A stretch of 64,000 nucleotides of DNA, from the NCBI RefSeq assembly GCF_019012925.1, contig NZ_JAGIRL010000006.1, positions 6,862-70,861 of the forward strand, written 5' to 3'. Under the pieces are notes generated by a model, which saw only the letters and a program-made list of their open reading frames with translations, ran no database searches and was not told where the DNA came from. Source of the stretch: Fusobacterium sp. (GTDB taxonomy: Bacteria > Fusobacteriota > Fusobacteriia > Fusobacteriales > Fusobacteriaceae). Positions 17,037 through 25,325 of this stretch are shown in pieces (position 1 is the stretch's first letter; every line of letters starts with the position of its first letter). The position numbers were made by a program, and so were the translations under genes.

Positions 17037-19385
17037 TTAATCTGGATTAACTACATACTCAGTTAATTCATTTACGAAATCTAGTGTTTTATTATTTTTA
17101 TCATTTACTGGGTTAAATTCTACAATATCAACAGATGTTACAAAGTAGTTTTTAAATAGGAATTTGAAAGTTTGGAATACTTCATCAGTAGTAAATCCAT
17201 TTCTTACTGGAGTACTTACTCCTGGTGCAAACTCTGGATTTACAGAATCCACGTCAAAACTGATATGGATATTGTCTACTTTTAAGTAGTCCTGTATCTC
17301 TTCTAACACTCTATCCAATCCTTTTTGTAATACTTCATCATGGTATATTACTTTTACTCCAAGTTGATCAATAACCTCTCTCTCTTTGAAGTCTAAGTCT
17401 CTAGCACCTAGTATTACTACATTTTTACTATCTATCTTAGCACCCTCATAGAAACAGTTTACTAAATCTCTATCTCCAGCACCTTGTAATAGAGCTAGTG
17501 GCATTCCGTGGATATTTCCAGATATTGTAGACTCATCTGTATTCATATCTCCGTGAGCATCTATCCACACTACTCCAATCTCTTTTTCCAATGATACTCC
17601 TGATATACTTCCTAGAGCTATTGAGTGGTCTCCTCCAATTATAATTGGTCTATATCCATCTCTTACAGCTTCATTTACAGAAGAAGCTAGTTTCTCACAA
17701 GTGTCTAATATTGTATTTTTATATTTTAAATTCCATTCGTTGAAATTCTCTTTTTGTTTTTCAATCTCGATAACTTCCATCTCATCAAATGTATCTGGAT
17801 AGTTTTCACAAAGAACGTCTAGTCCAAACTCAATTCCAGCTTTATTAGCTCCTAAGTTCATTGGAACTCCAAACATCTTGCTCTTCATTTTTTCAGTATA
17901 TAGATATACAGCATCTTCCTCTTCAATTACATTGATATATACTAGTTCTGGATCTTCCATTCCTTGTACATGTAACTGAGCATCTTTTAGGTCGTTGATA
18001 TAATCTATAATCTCAGCAGAGATTCTCTCTCCTGGAGTTATTACAGGGATTCCTGGTGGATAAGCCATTATCATCTCACCACAGATTTTTCCCTCACTTT
18101 CAGCAAATAAAACTTTATTCTTATCACTGTAGAAAGCTTCCCTTGGAATCAATACTTGCTCTGGAATAGGTGGCATTTTTAAGAATTCTCTCTTTAATTT
18201 ATTTCCTTTTCCATAGTATTTTTCACTGATACTCTTTAGAGCATTGATCAACTTATCTATACTCTCATCTGTATCTCCAATTGTAACAAGTCCTAATACA
18301 TTATAGAAATCTGAAAGTTCCATCTGTATGTTATACTCGTCAGTTAAGATACTCTCTAATTCAGAACCTGTAAGTCCTAACTCTTTTGCAGTTATTGTTA
18401 TCTTTGTAGGATCAAAAGCAAATACTCCCTCTCTTCCTACTATCTCCTCTCCAAAACAAGACATTCCAGGAATTCTATTAACCTCTGCTCTAAAACGTCT
18501 AGCTAATTTTAAAGCCTTGTCTAAAAGCTCCTTACCTTCAGTTGCTATCTGTCTTCTAGCACAATCTAGTGAAGCCATTAATGGATATGAAGGTGATGTC
18601 GTATGAAGTAAACTTAAGATCTGTTTAACTCTATTTACATCTACTCTATCTGAGTTTACATGAAGAAGTGACATTTGAGTCATTGCTCCTATTATCTTAT
18701 GTGTACTCTGTGTACAGATATCTGCTCCACAATCTACAGCTGATACTGGTAACTCATCATGGAAGTGTAGGTGTGGTCCGTGAGCCTCATCTACTATTAA
18801 TGGAATATCATAACTGTGAACTATCTCAGCTATCTTTTTAATATCAGTAGCCACTCCATAATAAGTAGGGTTGATAATAAGAACAGCCTTAATATCTGGG
18901 TGTTGCTTTAACATATTCTCAACAGTTTGAGGTCTAACGCCGTGGGCTATTCCTAACTCCTCATCTACTTCTGGATTCATATAAATTGGTTCAGAACCAC
19001 TTAATATTATTCCAGCAGATACTGATTTATGTACGTTTCTTGGAACTAATATCTTCTCTCCTGCTTTAATAACAGACATAATCATTGCTTGGATAGCTCC
19101 AGATGTTCCATTTACAGCAAAGAAACTTTTCTTTACTCCGTAAGCATCAGCTGCTAATTCTTGAGCTTCCTTTATACAACTTTTTGGTTGGTGTAATCCA
19201 TCTACCATCTTAAAAATAGTTACATCTATGGAGAAAGGTCCATTCCCCATAAAATCATAAAATTCTTTGTCTACTCCTTTTCCTCTCTTATGTCCAGGTA
19301 CATGAAATGGAAGCATATCTCTTCCAGCATATACATCTTTCAATACAGAAAATAATGGAGTTTTATTTTGGTCTAGCTTTGACAT
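17037..19385 (-). CDS. Fused Orn/Lys/Arg decarboxylase and arginase
   Basis: 782 residues in one uninterrupted frame. Residues 1 to about 500 are a SpeA-like PLP decarboxylase of the aspartate-aminotransferase fold, with HVPGHKRG and the PLP lysine in STHKI. From about 504 (MFGVPMNLG) to the end is a complete ureohydrolase with manganese ligands in GGDHS, DAHGD and DVDS. The loop DMNTDESTISGNIHG resembles arginase, which binds the alpha-amino and carboxyl groups of arginine, rather than agmatinase. The pair could convert arginine through ornithine to putrescine, releasing urea and CO2. Decarboxylase specificity cannot be read. AGGAGG precedes the ATG. Confidence 0.9.
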   Translation of the reverse strand: MSKLDQNKTPLFSVLKDVYAGRDMLPFHVPGHKRGKGVDKEFYDFMGNGPFSIDVTIFKMVDGLHQPKSCIKEAQELAADAYGVKKSFFAVNGTSGAIQAMIMSVIKAGEKILVPRNVHKSVSAGIILSGSEPIYMNPEVDEELGIAHGVRPQTVENMLKQHPDIKAVLIINPTYYGVATDIKKIAEIVHSYDIPLIVDEAHGPHLHFHDELPVSAVDCGADICTQSTHKIIGAMTQMSLLHVNSDRVDVNRVKQILSLLHTTSPSYPLMASLDCARRQIATEGKELLDKALKLARRFRAEVNRIPGMSCFGEEIVGREGVFAFDPTKITITAKELGLTGSELESILTDEYNIQMELSDFYNVLGLVTIGDTDESIDKLINALKSISEKYYGKGNKLKREFLKMPPIPEQVLIPREAFYSDKNKVLFAESEGKICGEMIMAYPPGIPVITPGERISAEIIDYINDLKDAQLHVQGMEDPELVYINVIEEEDAVYLYTEKMKSKMFGVPMNLGANKAGIEFGLDVLCENYPDTFDEMEVIEIEKQKENFNEWNLKYKNTILDTCEKLASSVNEAVRDGYRPIIIGGDHSIALGSISGVSLEKEIGVVWIDAHGDMNTDESTISGNIHGMPLALLQGAGDRDLVNCFYEGAKIDSKNVVILGARDLDFKEREVIDQLGVKVIYHDEVLQKGLDRVLEEIQDYLKVDNIHISFDVDSVNPEFAPGVSTPVRNGFTTDEVFQTFKFLFKNYFVTSVDIVEFNPVNDKNNKTLDFVNELTEYVVNPD

Positions 19386-19447
19386 CTTACCTCCTTTGGT
19401 TATTGTTTTTTTTATTCTTATATTGTATAATTCTATTGTACTGATGT

Positions 19448-19476
19448 ATTGTAAAGCTTTTTAACAAATTAGTCAA
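19448..19476 (-). promoter_or_regulatory. Promoter of the decarboxylase-arginase gene
   Basis: Minus strand TTGACT (19471-19476), 17 bases, TACAAT (19448-19453), giving a leader of about 55 bases. Confidence 0.75.
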
Positions 19477-19504
19477 TGATTTTTATTTTTTTAGGAGAAA
19501 ATTT

Positions 19505-20092
19505 ATGCAGAAAATTTTACTACTTATTTCACAAGGGACTGAAATACTTGAGATATCTCCCTTTGTTGATATTTTTGGCTGGAACAACATTGTAGGAAAA
19601 AAGAACACTCTTTTAAAAACAGCTGGCTTCCACAATATAATCTCAAATACTTGGAATTTAAAGATTATTCCTGAAATAAATTTAGAATTTGAAACTCTCT
19701 CTCTAAATGAGTATGATGCACTTGTGATCCCTGGTGGTTTTGGGTTCAAGGGATATTTTGAAGATATGAAAAAAAGCTCCTTTAAGAATATTATACAACA
19801 TTTTTTTGAAAATAATAAGTTGATTGTAGGAATATGTACTGGAGTTATTCCTTTGGGAGAGGCTGGAATCCTCAGAGATAAAAAGGCTACTACTTATCTA
19901 TATGACAATGATAGATACTTTAACCAATTAAAAAACTATGGTGCTATCCCTGTTAGAGAGCCTTTAGTACGAGATCATAATATCATCACCTGTTCGGCAC
20001 CTAAAAACGCTATTGAAACTGCTTTTTTACTCCTTGAGCTTCTAACTGATAAAAAAAATGTAGAAAAAGTTAAATATAATATGGGTTTTTGA
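19505..20092 (+). CDS. DJ-1/PfpI (ThiJ) family protein
   Basis: 195 residues of the DJ-1/PfpI fold, with the nucleophile elbow cysteine in VGICTGVIPLGEAG and the preceding VIPGGFGFKG loop. Members are amidases, glyoxalase/deglycase-like or redox-stress proteins; the substrate is unknown. The ribosome site is TTAGGAG, 8 bases before the ATG. It diverges from the decarboxylase-arginase gene and stands alone. Confidence 0.8.
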   Translation: MQKILLLISQGTEILEISPFVDIFGWNNIVGKKNTLLKTAGFHNIISNTWNLKIIPEINLEFETLSLNEYDALVIPGGFGFKGYFEDMKKSSFKNIIQHFFENNKLIVGICTGVIPLGEAGILRDKKATTYLYDNDRYFNQLKNYGAIPVREPLVRDHNIITCSAPKNAIETAFLLLELLTDKKNVEKVKYNMGF

Positions 20093-20166
20093 TAAATAGA
20101 TAGACATACTCTAAAATTTATGTTATTCTTTTAGTAGAACTATTATATTATTAAGAGGTGAAAGGT

Positions 20167-20661
20167 ATGAAAATTTCAAAAGATAAGGTTGTAACTCTTG
20201 AGTTTAAAGTTTATGACAACGCTAATAACGAGCTTTTAGAAGATACAAATGATGTAGGACCTTTTTTCTATATTCATGGTGAGGGACAATTCGTTCCAAA
20301 AGTAGAAGAGATTCTTGAAGGAAAAGAGAAAGGATTCTCTACAACTATAATGATATCTCCAGAAGAAGGATACGGAGAGTATGATGAGGAGCTTATCGAA
20401 GAGATGAGCAAAGAGGATTTCGTAGAGTTTGATGATATTTATGAAGGAATGGAATTCATAGCTGATATGGATGACGGAACTGAACAACAATATGTTATTA
20501 CATCTATCGAAGATGATGTAGTTGTAGCTGACGGAAACCACCCATTTGCTGGAAAAGATCTTAGATTTGAAGTTCAAGTAACTGATGTAAGAGAAGCTAC
20601 TGCTGAAGAATTAGAGCATGGACATGTTCATTTCCACGGATTTGAAGATGATTGTGAGTAA
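20167..20661 (+). CDS. slyD: SlyD-type FKBP peptidyl-prolyl isomerase
   Basis: 164 residues: split FKBP domain with an inserted-flap region and an acidic, His-rich tail (HGHVHFHG) that could bind nickel. It helps fold proteins in the cytoplasm. The ATG at 20167 is preferred because AGAGGTG lies 6 bases upstream; a GTG at 20158 is part of that site. Followed by a terminator. Confidence 0.87.
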   Translation: MKISKDKVVTLEFKVYDNANNELLEDTNDVGPFFYIHGEGQFVPKVEEILEGKEKGFSTTIMISPEEGYGEYDEELIEEMSKEDFVEFDDIYEGMEFIADMDDGTEQQYVITSIEDDVVVADGNHPFAGKDLRFEVQVTDVREATAEELEHGHVHFHGFEDDCE

Positions 20662-20670
20662 TTAATTATG

Positions 20671-20696
20671 GGACTGGCTTTTGTCAGTCCTTTTAT
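20671..20696 (+). terminator. Terminator of slyD
   Basis: GGACTG/CAGTCC stem with an 8-base loop and a TTTT tail, just after the slyD stop. Confidence 0.85.
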
Positions 20697-20736
20697 TAAG
20701 TTTGAATAAAAATATTTAGAATTTTAAGGAGGAAAA

Positions 20737-21168
20737 ATGAAAATAGCTTTAGGTGCTGATCACGGTGGATTTGAATTAAAGGAGAAGATTAAAACTCATC
20801 TTTTAGAAAAGGGGTATGAAGTATTAGATTTAGGAACTAACTCAACTGCTTCTGTTGATTATCCTAAGTTTGGACATGCTGTTGGACATGCTGTTGTAAA
20901 TAAAGATGCTGACTATGGTATCGTTGTATGTGGAACAGGAATAGGAATCTCTATCTCTGCTAACAAAGTACCAGGTGTAAGAGCAGCTCTTTGCACAAAC
21001 ACAACTATGGCTAGATTGACAAGAGAGCACAATGATGCAAATGTTTTAGCTATGGGTGGAAGAATAGTAGGAGATGTTCTTGCTCTTGAAATGGTAGATA
21101 TCTTCTTAAATACTCAATTTGACGGTGGAAGACATCTTAACAGAATAAACGCTATTGAAGAAATTTAA
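20737..21168 (+). CDS. rpiB: Ribose-5-phosphate isomerase B
   Basis: 143 residues with the family motifs GADHGGFELK, the catalytic-cysteine segment VVCGTGIGISISANK and REHNDANVLAMGGR. It interconverts ribose-5-phosphate and ribulose-5-phosphate in the pentose phosphate pathway. AAGGAGG precedes the ATG. The HIT gene starts 14 bases later and is probably cotranscribed. Confidence 0.95.
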   Translation: MKIALGADHGGFELKEKIKTHLLEKGYEVLDLGTNSTASVDYPKFGHAVGHAVVNKDADYGIVVCGTGIGISISANKVPGVRAALCTNTTMARLTREHNDANVLAMGGRIVGDVLALEMVDIFLNTQFDGGRHLNRINAIEEI

Positions 21169-21181
21169 TGGAGATGATTAT

Positions 21182-21526
21182 ATGGCAACTATTTTTACAA
21201 AAATAATAAATAGAGAGATCCCAGCTTCTATTGTCTTTGAAAATGATAAAGTTATCGCTTTTAAAGATATTAACCCTGCTGCTCCTGTACATATTTTAGT
21301 AGTGCCTAAAAAAGAGATCCCTACTATCAATCACATTACTGAAGAGGATAGAGAGATAATTGGAGAGATGTATCTTGCCATTGCTAAAATAACTAAAGAT
21401 CTTGGAATTGCAGAAGATGGTTATAGAGTGATTACAAATTGTAATGAATTTGGTGGACAAGAGGTATTCCACCTACATTTTCACATCTTAGGTGGAAAGA
21501 GATTAGGAGCATTACTTGCTGATTAA
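21182..21526 (+). CDS. HIT family nucleotide hydrolase (HINT type)
   Basis: 114 residues, with the histidine triad HLHFHILGG and the HINT-like start TIFTKIINREIPA. Such proteins hydrolyse AMP-linked substrates such as aminoacyl adenylates. The ATG at 21182 with GGAGATG upstream is chosen; a longer reading would overlap rpiB. Confidence 0.92.
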   Translation: MATIFTKIINREIPASIVFENDKVIAFKDINPAAPVHILVVPKKEIPTINHITEEDREIIGEMYLAIAKITKDLGIAEDGYRVITNCNEFGGQEVFHLHFHILGGKRLGALLAD

Positions 21527-21538
21527 TTAATAATTTAC

Positions 21539-21566
21539 TTGTAAAATTTCTAAAAGGGTGTATAAT
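21539..21566 (+). promoter_or_regulatory. Promoter of the 90-residue coiled-coil gene
   Basis: TTGTAA (21539-21544), 16 bases, TATAAT (21561-21566). Confidence 0.65.
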
Positions 21567-21627
21567 AGAGGTATAGTATAATAATTTACTTTAAAGGAAA
21601 AGATTTTTTATTATAAGGAGGATTATT

Positions 21628-21900
21628 ATGGGAATCGAAAAAAATCTAAAATACATCAAAGAGGAGTATGAAGCAGAAGTAGCTAGATTAGAAAGACTTA
21701 ATAACTTCATCAATAGTGAAGAATTTAAAACTGGTACTGATGAGGATCAGAAGAAATTATTATTAGAAAAGCAGGAAGTTCTAGCTAAGTATGTATCTAT
21801 CATAGCTGAGCAGATCAAATATGATATGAAAAAAGTACAAGGTACTGAGCACTCAGTTGATAACTATGAGGATATTGAAGGTAAATACTTTAGCAAATAA
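21628..21900 (+). CDS. Small coiled-coil protein, unknown function
   Basis: 90 residues, highly charged and helical (ERLNNFINSEEFKTG then KKLLLEKQEVLAKYVSII). The pattern of a short helix, a Phe-containing turn and a second helix resembles small proteins grouped as crAss001_48-related in phage and host genomes, but this is memory of a pattern, not a search. A strong AAGGAGG site, its own promoter and its own terminator show it is a real gene. Confidence 0.75.
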   Translation: MGIEKNLKYIKEEYEAEVARLERLNNFINSEEFKTGTDEDQKKLLLEKQEVLAKYVSIIAEQIKYDMKKVQGTEHSVDNYEDIEGKYFSK

Positions 21901-21920
21901 GAGTTATAAGTAAATAATTT

Positions 21921-21951
21921 AAGCTGTAGAGATAATCTACAGCTTTTTTAT
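21921..21951 (+). terminator. Terminator of the small coiled-coil gene
   Basis: AAGCTGTAGA/TCTACAGCTT stem then six Ts. It lies between convergent genes. Confidence 0.85.
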
Positions 21952-21955
21952 TACC

Positions 21956-23206
21956 CTATTTCTGTTTTGCACACTCTAAAAGCTCTTTTATTTTAAAAGC
22001 CAATCCCTCTATCTTTCTCTTAGGAACACTACAAAGAGCTATTCTTATCCCCTCATCCAATACCACTGTATAGATGTGATTTTTCTCTAATAACTCCTCC
22101 ATTTTAGCTGTATACTCTCCTGTTGGAATAGTTAAAAAGAATCCACTTACATATGGTAAGATATCTAATCTGCACTCTCTAGCCTCTCTTATAAAGATCT
22201 CTGCTCTTTGAGCTATAAGCTCCCTATACTGCTCTCTTTCAACTCTCAATTTTTCAGTTTTTTCTGTGTCAGAGATAAGCTTACTAAACATTGCCATTCC
22301 ACCTCTTGATATATTTGACCAAGTGGCACGGCAAGTGTAGGAGTTAGCTGAAACAAACTCTTTAATTACTGTTTCTGATGTAGTTAAAGCAATTTGAGCC
22401 CCAACTCTCAAACCATAACAAGTTAATGATTTTGAAAGACTAAATGTAAAAATTGTCAAAACTCTCTCTGGTAGATTTTTGAATATCTCTAAAAACTCTC
22501 TTTTCTCCTCAAACTCTCTGTCATCAAAATCAATATAAGCAATATCCACAATAACAATCACATTGGCTCTTTTAGAGCAATCTACCAATATCTCTCTCAC
22601 TCTTTGCCACTCTTCAATTGTCAAACGGTAACCAGTTGGATTTTGGCAGGGATCATTGATTATCAAAACCACATTCTCCTGTATTTTTGATAATCTTTCC
22701 ACTCTCTCTTTAAGATCAGCTATATCAAACTCATTTTTATTATTGAACATCTCATAAAACTCACAGCTTCCTTTTCTATCTTTAGCCATAAGAATGTATG
22801 GACTCCACAACCATTTAGGCAATAAAATAGTATCCCCATATCCTAGATAATTTCTAATACTTGTACTGATAGCTCCACTTCCACCAGGTGTAGCAATCAC
22901 TTCACAGTGATGCTCTGATAAAAAACTCTCATAATCTCTACCAAAAATTGAGATTTTTACACTCTCCTTATACTCTGGAGTTCCAGTAAAATTTGAAGCA
23001 TATCCTGTTATATCCTCAGGGGGTAACTCCCTATATACCTCCATTGCTGTATTCAAGACAACGAGTTTTCCCTCCTCATCATATAGAGATCCTATTGTTG
23101 CATCTATAACACTATCTCCATACTCCAACATAGCCTCTTTAGCTTTCTTTGCAACTGAAAAAACCTTATCTACAATCTCTCTATCACCTAGATCTTTAGC
23201 TATCAT
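21956..23206 (-). CDS. Class I/II PLP aminotransferase
   Basis: 416 residues of the aspartate/aromatic aminotransferase fold: NDPCQNPTGY and the PLP lysine in FSLSKSLTCYGLRVG. Transfers amino groups between amino and oxo acids; substrate not clear. The ATG at 23206 with AGGTG 7 bases upstream is preferred to a GTG three codons earlier. The gene lies 9 bases after the lipoprotein gene, so the two may be cotranscribed, although no functional link is evident. Confidence 0.82.
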   Translation of the reverse strand: MIAKDLGDREIVDKVFSVAKKAKEAMLEYGDSVIDATIGSLYDEEGKLVVLNTAMEVYRELPPEDITGYASNFTGTPEYKESVKISIFGRDYESFLSEHHCEVIATPGGSGAISTSIRNYLGYGDTILLPKWLWSPYILMAKDRKGSCEFYEMFNNKNEFDIADLKERVERLSKIQENVVLIINDPCQNPTGYRLTIEEWQRVREILVDCSKRANVIVIVDIAYIDFDDREFEEKREFLEIFKNLPERVLTIFTFSLSKSLTCYGLRVGAQIALTTSETVIKEFVSANSYTCRATWSNISRGGMAMFSKLISDTEKTEKLRVEREQYRELIAQRAEIFIREARECRLDILPYVSGFFLTIPTGEYTAKMEELLEKNHIYTVVLDEGIRIALCSVPKRKIEGLAFKIKELLECAKQK

Positions 23207-23215
23207 AATCTTCAC

Positions 23216-24379
23216 CTACCAATCAATTATTCTATTTGAATCTAACTCTTTTAACACTCCATCTAGCTCATCATTTCCAAGTTGTAATACCTTCTCCTCC
23301 ATAGCTTCCCTACTCAACACATATTTTTCATACTCACTGACTGGGAAATTAATTGGTCTAAATCCAAGTATTGGATTTAGCGGATAGTACTCAACCCAAT
23401 TTACTCTATCTTTAAATGCTATTTTTTTCTTATTCTCTTTTATCACTGTTCCATTCTTCTCTTTAAGTACATATGAAAGGTCATAACTCATAGATGTCTC
23501 TTTAATATACTCAACATATCTATAAAATACCTCTACCTCTACTACTTTCTCCACAGGAACCCATTTTTCAACCTGCACTGTTTTTCCATCTACTACCTTT
23601 GTTTCAACTACTTTTTCCATCACTTTTTTTATAACTTTCTCAATATAACTATCTATTCCACTATAACTCATAGTTTTTGGTGGTAGATAATTCACATTAG
23701 AGATATTTACATCATATCTCAAATTATAATTTTTACTGTTACCTAAAGAAAATAATGGATAACTCTCCAAATTCTTTTGTACTCTCTCCTTTGAACTGTC
23801 CACAAAGTATCTTCTCTCCCCTGTAAAATTCAGATAGAATCTTCCTAAGGCACTCTCTCTACTAGAGTTATACTTACTCTTAATATCTTTTCTCTCATTT
23901 AAGTCATATTTTTTAGCCTGTGAAAAATATCCATATGTTCTCAATTTCTCCTCATATGTCACAGGTTTCATTCTCATACCTAAATCATAAAAATTTTGAG
24001 CTAACTCCTTTTTTATAGAGTTTCTCTCCTGTATTGGAGGTTTCACAACTGCCACAGATTTTTTACTAATTTCAGGTAAATTATAGTATGCCTCTTGCAC
24101 TCTCAAAAGATTTAATAGAGCCTTGGTATATCTCACTATATCAATTCCTCTTGAGAGATCCAGCTCATCATAATACTTTTTTTCAGCACTTGGATAGATC
24201 AATTCAAAAGCATCTAAAGCACGTCTATCCTCACTGTCCTCTCTCAAAACACTTAATAAACTATTTAGAGATGCCACATAATTTCCTCTATCTGCCTCTT
24301 TTATTGCATCTTTTACCTGAAAGTAAGAACAACTACACAATGTCACTATCAAGATCAACATGAGATAAATTTTTTTCAT
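23216..24379 (-). CDS. Lipoprotein of unknown function
   Basis: 387 residues. The signal peptide ends in a lipobox (LCSC), so lipid attachment at Cys near residue 18 is expected. The N-terminal third looks helical and repeat-like (DAIKEADRGNYVASLNSLLS). The middle is rich in Val, Glu and Lys (KVVETKVVDGKTVQVEKWV) and probably beta. I do not recognise a family. GGAGGGG precedes the ATG at 24379. Confidence 0.7.
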   Translation of the reverse strand: MKKIYLMLILIVTLCSCSYFQVKDAIKEADRGNYVASLNSLLSVLREDSEDRRALDAFELIYPSAEKKYYDELDLSRGIDIVRYTKALLNLLRVQEAYYNLPEISKKSVAVVKPPIQERNSIKKELAQNFYDLGMRMKPVTYEEKLRTYGYFSQAKKYDLNERKDIKSKYNSSRESALGRFYLNFTGERRYFVDSSKERVQKNLESYPLFSLGNSKNYNLRYDVNISNVNYLPPKTMSYSGIDSYIEKVIKKVMEKVVETKVVDGKTVQVEKWVPVEKVVEVEVFYRYVEYIKETSMSYDLSYVLKEKNGTVIKENKKKIAFKDRVNWVEYYPLNPILGFRPINFPVSEYEKYVLSREAMEEKVLQLGNDELDGVLKELDSNRIIDW

Positions 24380-24422
24380 AATCCCCTCCACTTTTTAATG
24401 AAATTATTATATCACTTTTTTA

Positions 24423-25196
24423 CTAAAACAAAAATATTTTTTCCATTTTTTTCATCTGTACCCTCTTCACTAATTTTAGCTTTAATTTCAATGGGATAAA
24501 CTTATCTATAAAATATAAAATCCTATTTATTCTTCCAGGAATAACTATCAACTTCTCTCTTTTTAACCCACTCCACAACTCTTTTGCTACCTCTTCAGCT
24601 GTAGTTACATAGATTTTTTCAAAGCTGGTCAACTTCTTATCCATTCCTTTAAAATTTGTTTTAGTAGGTCCTGGAGCTAAGAGAGTCACTTTTACCCCCT
24701 TTTCTCTTCCCTCCTCATAGATAGATAAAGTTAGTGAATTCACATAAGCTTTGGTTGCATAATAGGCACTCATAAGAGCACCACCTTGCTGAAATCCAGC
24801 AGTTGAAGATATATTTATAATATGTCCCTCTCCTTTTTTTACCATCTTATCATAAAAATACTTTGTAAACTTAGTCAGAGCCAACACATTTGTATTGAGC
24901 ATACTCTTTAAATCTGAATATGAAATATCTTCAAAATATCCTATCTCTCCAACTCCTGCCCCATTGATAAGTATATTGATATCCAAATTATCCACACTCT
25001 CAAAAAATCTATCTATCTCATCACTACTCTCTAGATCTACTGAATATCCCACTACCCTTTTGGGAAATCTTTTCTCCAACTCTTCTAACTTCTCTCTATT
25101 CCTTCCTACTGCTATAATCTCATAACCCTCTGAGGCAAATACTTGAATTAAAGCCTCTCCAATTCCACCTGTTGCCCCTGTTATCAATACTCTCAT
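24423..25196 (-). CDS. Short-chain dehydrogenase/reductase
   Basis: 257 residues with the SDR Rossmann motif TGATGGIG, the NGAGVG structural motif, catalytic Ser in ISSTAG and the YYATK catalytic Tyr/Lys pair. A basic, hydrophobic tail (KLKLVKRVQMKKMEKIF) suggests membrane contact, as in the DltE/YqjQ group. An NAD(P)H oxidoreductase of unknown substrate. Confidence 0.85.
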   Translation of the reverse strand: MRVLITGATGGIGEALIQVFASEGYEIIAVGRNREKLEELEKRFPKRVVGYSVDLESSDEIDRFFESVDNLDINILINGAGVGEIGYFEDISYSDLKSMLNTNVLALTKFTKYFYDKMVKKGEGHIINISSTAGFQQGGALMSAYYATKAYVNSLTLSIYEEGREKGVKVTLLAPGPTKTNFKGMDKKLTSFEKIYVTTAEEVAKELWSGLKREKLIVIPGRINRILYFIDKFIPLKLKLKLVKRVQMKKMEKIFLF

Positions 25197-25259
25197 TCAA
25201 ACTCCCTTTCACTCTCTAATATAAGGTAATTCTAGCATATTTTACCTCATAAAGCTATA

Positions 25260-25300
25260 AAAAGGAGAAAATCTTACTCAAAGTAAAATCTTCTCCTTTT
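25260..25300 (-). terminator. Terminator after the flavin reductase gene
   Basis: AAAAGGAGAA/TTCTCCTTTT arms with an inner TTACT/AGTAA stem, downstream of the gene at 25326-27029. Confidence 0.75.
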
Positions 25301-25325
25301 CTAACAATTTTCTATTTAATTTATA

